From: Zygnema circumcarinatum
Lineage: Eukaryota; Streptophyta; Zygnematophyceae; Zygnematales; Zygnemataceae
Assembly (NCBI GenBank): GCA_037447605.1
Contig: CM074808.1
Span: 1,663,073 to 1,727,072 of the forward strand
Direction: 5' to 3'
Length of the DNA stretch: 64,000 nt
The notes beneath the pieces are model-generated. The model saw only the letters and a program-made list of their open reading frames with translations, searched no databases and was not told the origin of the DNA. Position numbers and translations under genes: made by a program. Positions 63,181 to 64,000 of the stretch are shown here, piece after piece. Numbering within the stretch: position 1 is the first letter of the stretch; every line of letters begins with the position of its first letter.

Positions 63181-63814
63181 GTGAGTGAGGTCTTGTTCTT
63201 CCGCAAAGGTGGCGTCTCCCAGTCTTAGGCGTAAAGAGAGTCCTAGGCGTAAAGAAATGTCCTCCTCAGAGGCATCCTCTAACAGGTTTAGGGGCTCCGT
63301 TTCAACATGGTCTGCCTGCTTTAGTCCTGCTCAAGTCTTGCTAAGCCTTGCTCAAGCCTACCAAAAGGGGCCGGCGGCTGCAATTCATTTTTAAAAATTT
63401 GGCGGGAAAATTTGGTTTTCTGAGCGCGCCAGTTGGAAACGCCGGCGCCTCTTAGGGTGGGGTTCCATCAGCGTTTTTTCGCCGACGTGGAGGTACATGC
63501 ATAGTTCCCCAAAAGCAAAATTTCACTAACTTGCTGCAACGCGCCGTTTGCCGTCGATTTCGCTTCGCACGCTCAATGTGCGGTCACGATGCAATGACTT
63601 AATCAGTTGTCCGATATGGTGCCAATGTGGCGCCTGCGTGGCGCCTACGTGGCATGCTCGCAAGTTTGGGCTCTGTGCGTCTGTACACCGTAGCTGTCAC
63701 GTCTGAAAAGCTAGCTTTCTCAGCCGTGCGCGGAATAGCACTAAGTTCTGCACTCAGAGTCCAGCAAGGAGAGTCAGAGAGAGAGAGAGAGAGAGAGAAG
63801 GAGAGCTTCAGAGG
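63181..63814. other. Upstream region of the right-edge ORF
   Basis: The sequence changes from AT-rich LTR-like to GC-balanced. It has a short duplicated motif (CTTAGGCGTAAAGA and CCTAGGCGTAAAGA near 63222-63255), a repeated GGCGCCT-type motif near 63625-63645 and a GA dinucleotide run (63776-63798) just before the final ATG. It is probably promoter and 5' UTR of the partial gene. Confidence 0.4.
63776..63798 (+). repeat. GA dinucleotide microsatellite
   Basis: About eleven GA units lie immediately upstream of the last open frame, a position typical of plant core promoters or 5' UTRs. Confidence 0.9.
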
Positions 63815-64000
63815 ATGGCGCAGCCCGGGGCAAGGGTGCAACCGAATGCCGGTACGTTGGTTGGTTGGCGACGGCCAACCTCGCCCCTATACGCTTCCCC
63901 CGTTGAACCTCCTACCAGCATGGAGGATTGGAAGCAGGGCTGTCCAGTGGCAACCCGCCACGCGTCCATCTCTGACCCGGATGGGTCAGAGGAGTACAAC
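63815..64000 (+). CDS. 5' end of an unidentified gene, cut by the window edge
   Basis: An ATG at 63815 opens a frame of 62 codons that is still open at the last base. The start of the peptide is MAQPGARVQPNAGTLVGW, and the end is SISDPDGSEEYN. It is Pro/Ser-rich with no recognised motif. The GA-rich leader and the clean ATG context support a real gene start. A minus-strand frame over the same bases has similar length, so coding on the other strand, or none, remains possible. Confidence 0.45.
   Translation, partial: MAQPGARVQPNAGTLVGWRRPTSPLYASPVEPPTSMEDWKQGCPVATRHASISDPDGSEEYN

Overview
The window is nuclear DNA from a green plant lineage. It is intron-rich, with GT/AG introns of about 50-1,400 bases and mostly GCAG acceptors, spaced single genes, degenerate TTTAGGG-type telomere-like tracts and copia retrotransposon debris. 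The UVR8 photoreceptor, plant-type ATR, plant pterin aldehyde reductase, plant-type SYF2 and a GluRS with a GST-like N-terminus all point to a streptophyte. A bZIP of a kind I associate with algae and early plants suggests a streptophyte alga or a bryophyte or lycophyte, but the species cannot be fixed from sequence alone. No prokaryotic features, CRISPR array, rRNA or tRNA were recognised.

Layout, left to right. The 3' part of an AYR1-like short-chain dehydrogenase (+, up to 2417) converges on a bZIP transcription factor (-, 8080-4548, 7 exons). UVR8 follows (-, 14457-9838, 12 exons, 441 aa). A GC-rich divergent promoter with a roughly 39-copy CCCATA tract separates UVR8 from a type II membrane glycosyltransferase (+, 15918-18726). 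The very large ATR kinase gene runs from 34391 to 20750 (-), from N-terminus to FATC. The 4.9 kb after it is gene-poor, with a 1.1 kb foldback repeat and a 484-bp TA-flanked MITE. A pterin aldehyde reductase-like SDR (+, 39271-41388) comes next, and a broken inverted copy of its 5' end lies at 43665-42975 (-). Then come a three-zinc-finger protein fused to a PARP-type ADP-ribosyltransferase domain (+, 44202-45706), cytosolic glutamyl-tRNA synthetase (-, 50812-46108), a KEN-box coiled-coil protein (+, 51351-53904), the spliceosome factor SYF2 (+, 55280-57702), a decayed copia element (61290 to about 63.2 kb), and the first 62 codons of an unidentified ORF running off the right edge.

For almost every gene I placed exon borders by hand so that reading phase is continuous and the joined protein matches the family; the joined lengths divide by three. 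The exceptions are one ATR junction near 30.7-30.8 kb and the missing 5' end of the first gene. The genes do not form an operon-like pathway. UVR8 (UV-B sensing) and ATR (replication stress and DNA-damage signalling) both belong to UV responses, but their nearness may be chance.

The most unusual items are the zinc-finger/ADP-ribosyltransferase fusion with an apparently intact H-Y-E triad, the inverted pseudogene copy of the pterin aldehyde reductase 5' region, the TATGGG/CCCATA quadruplex-prone promoter tract, and two anonymous terminal-inverted-repeat elements.
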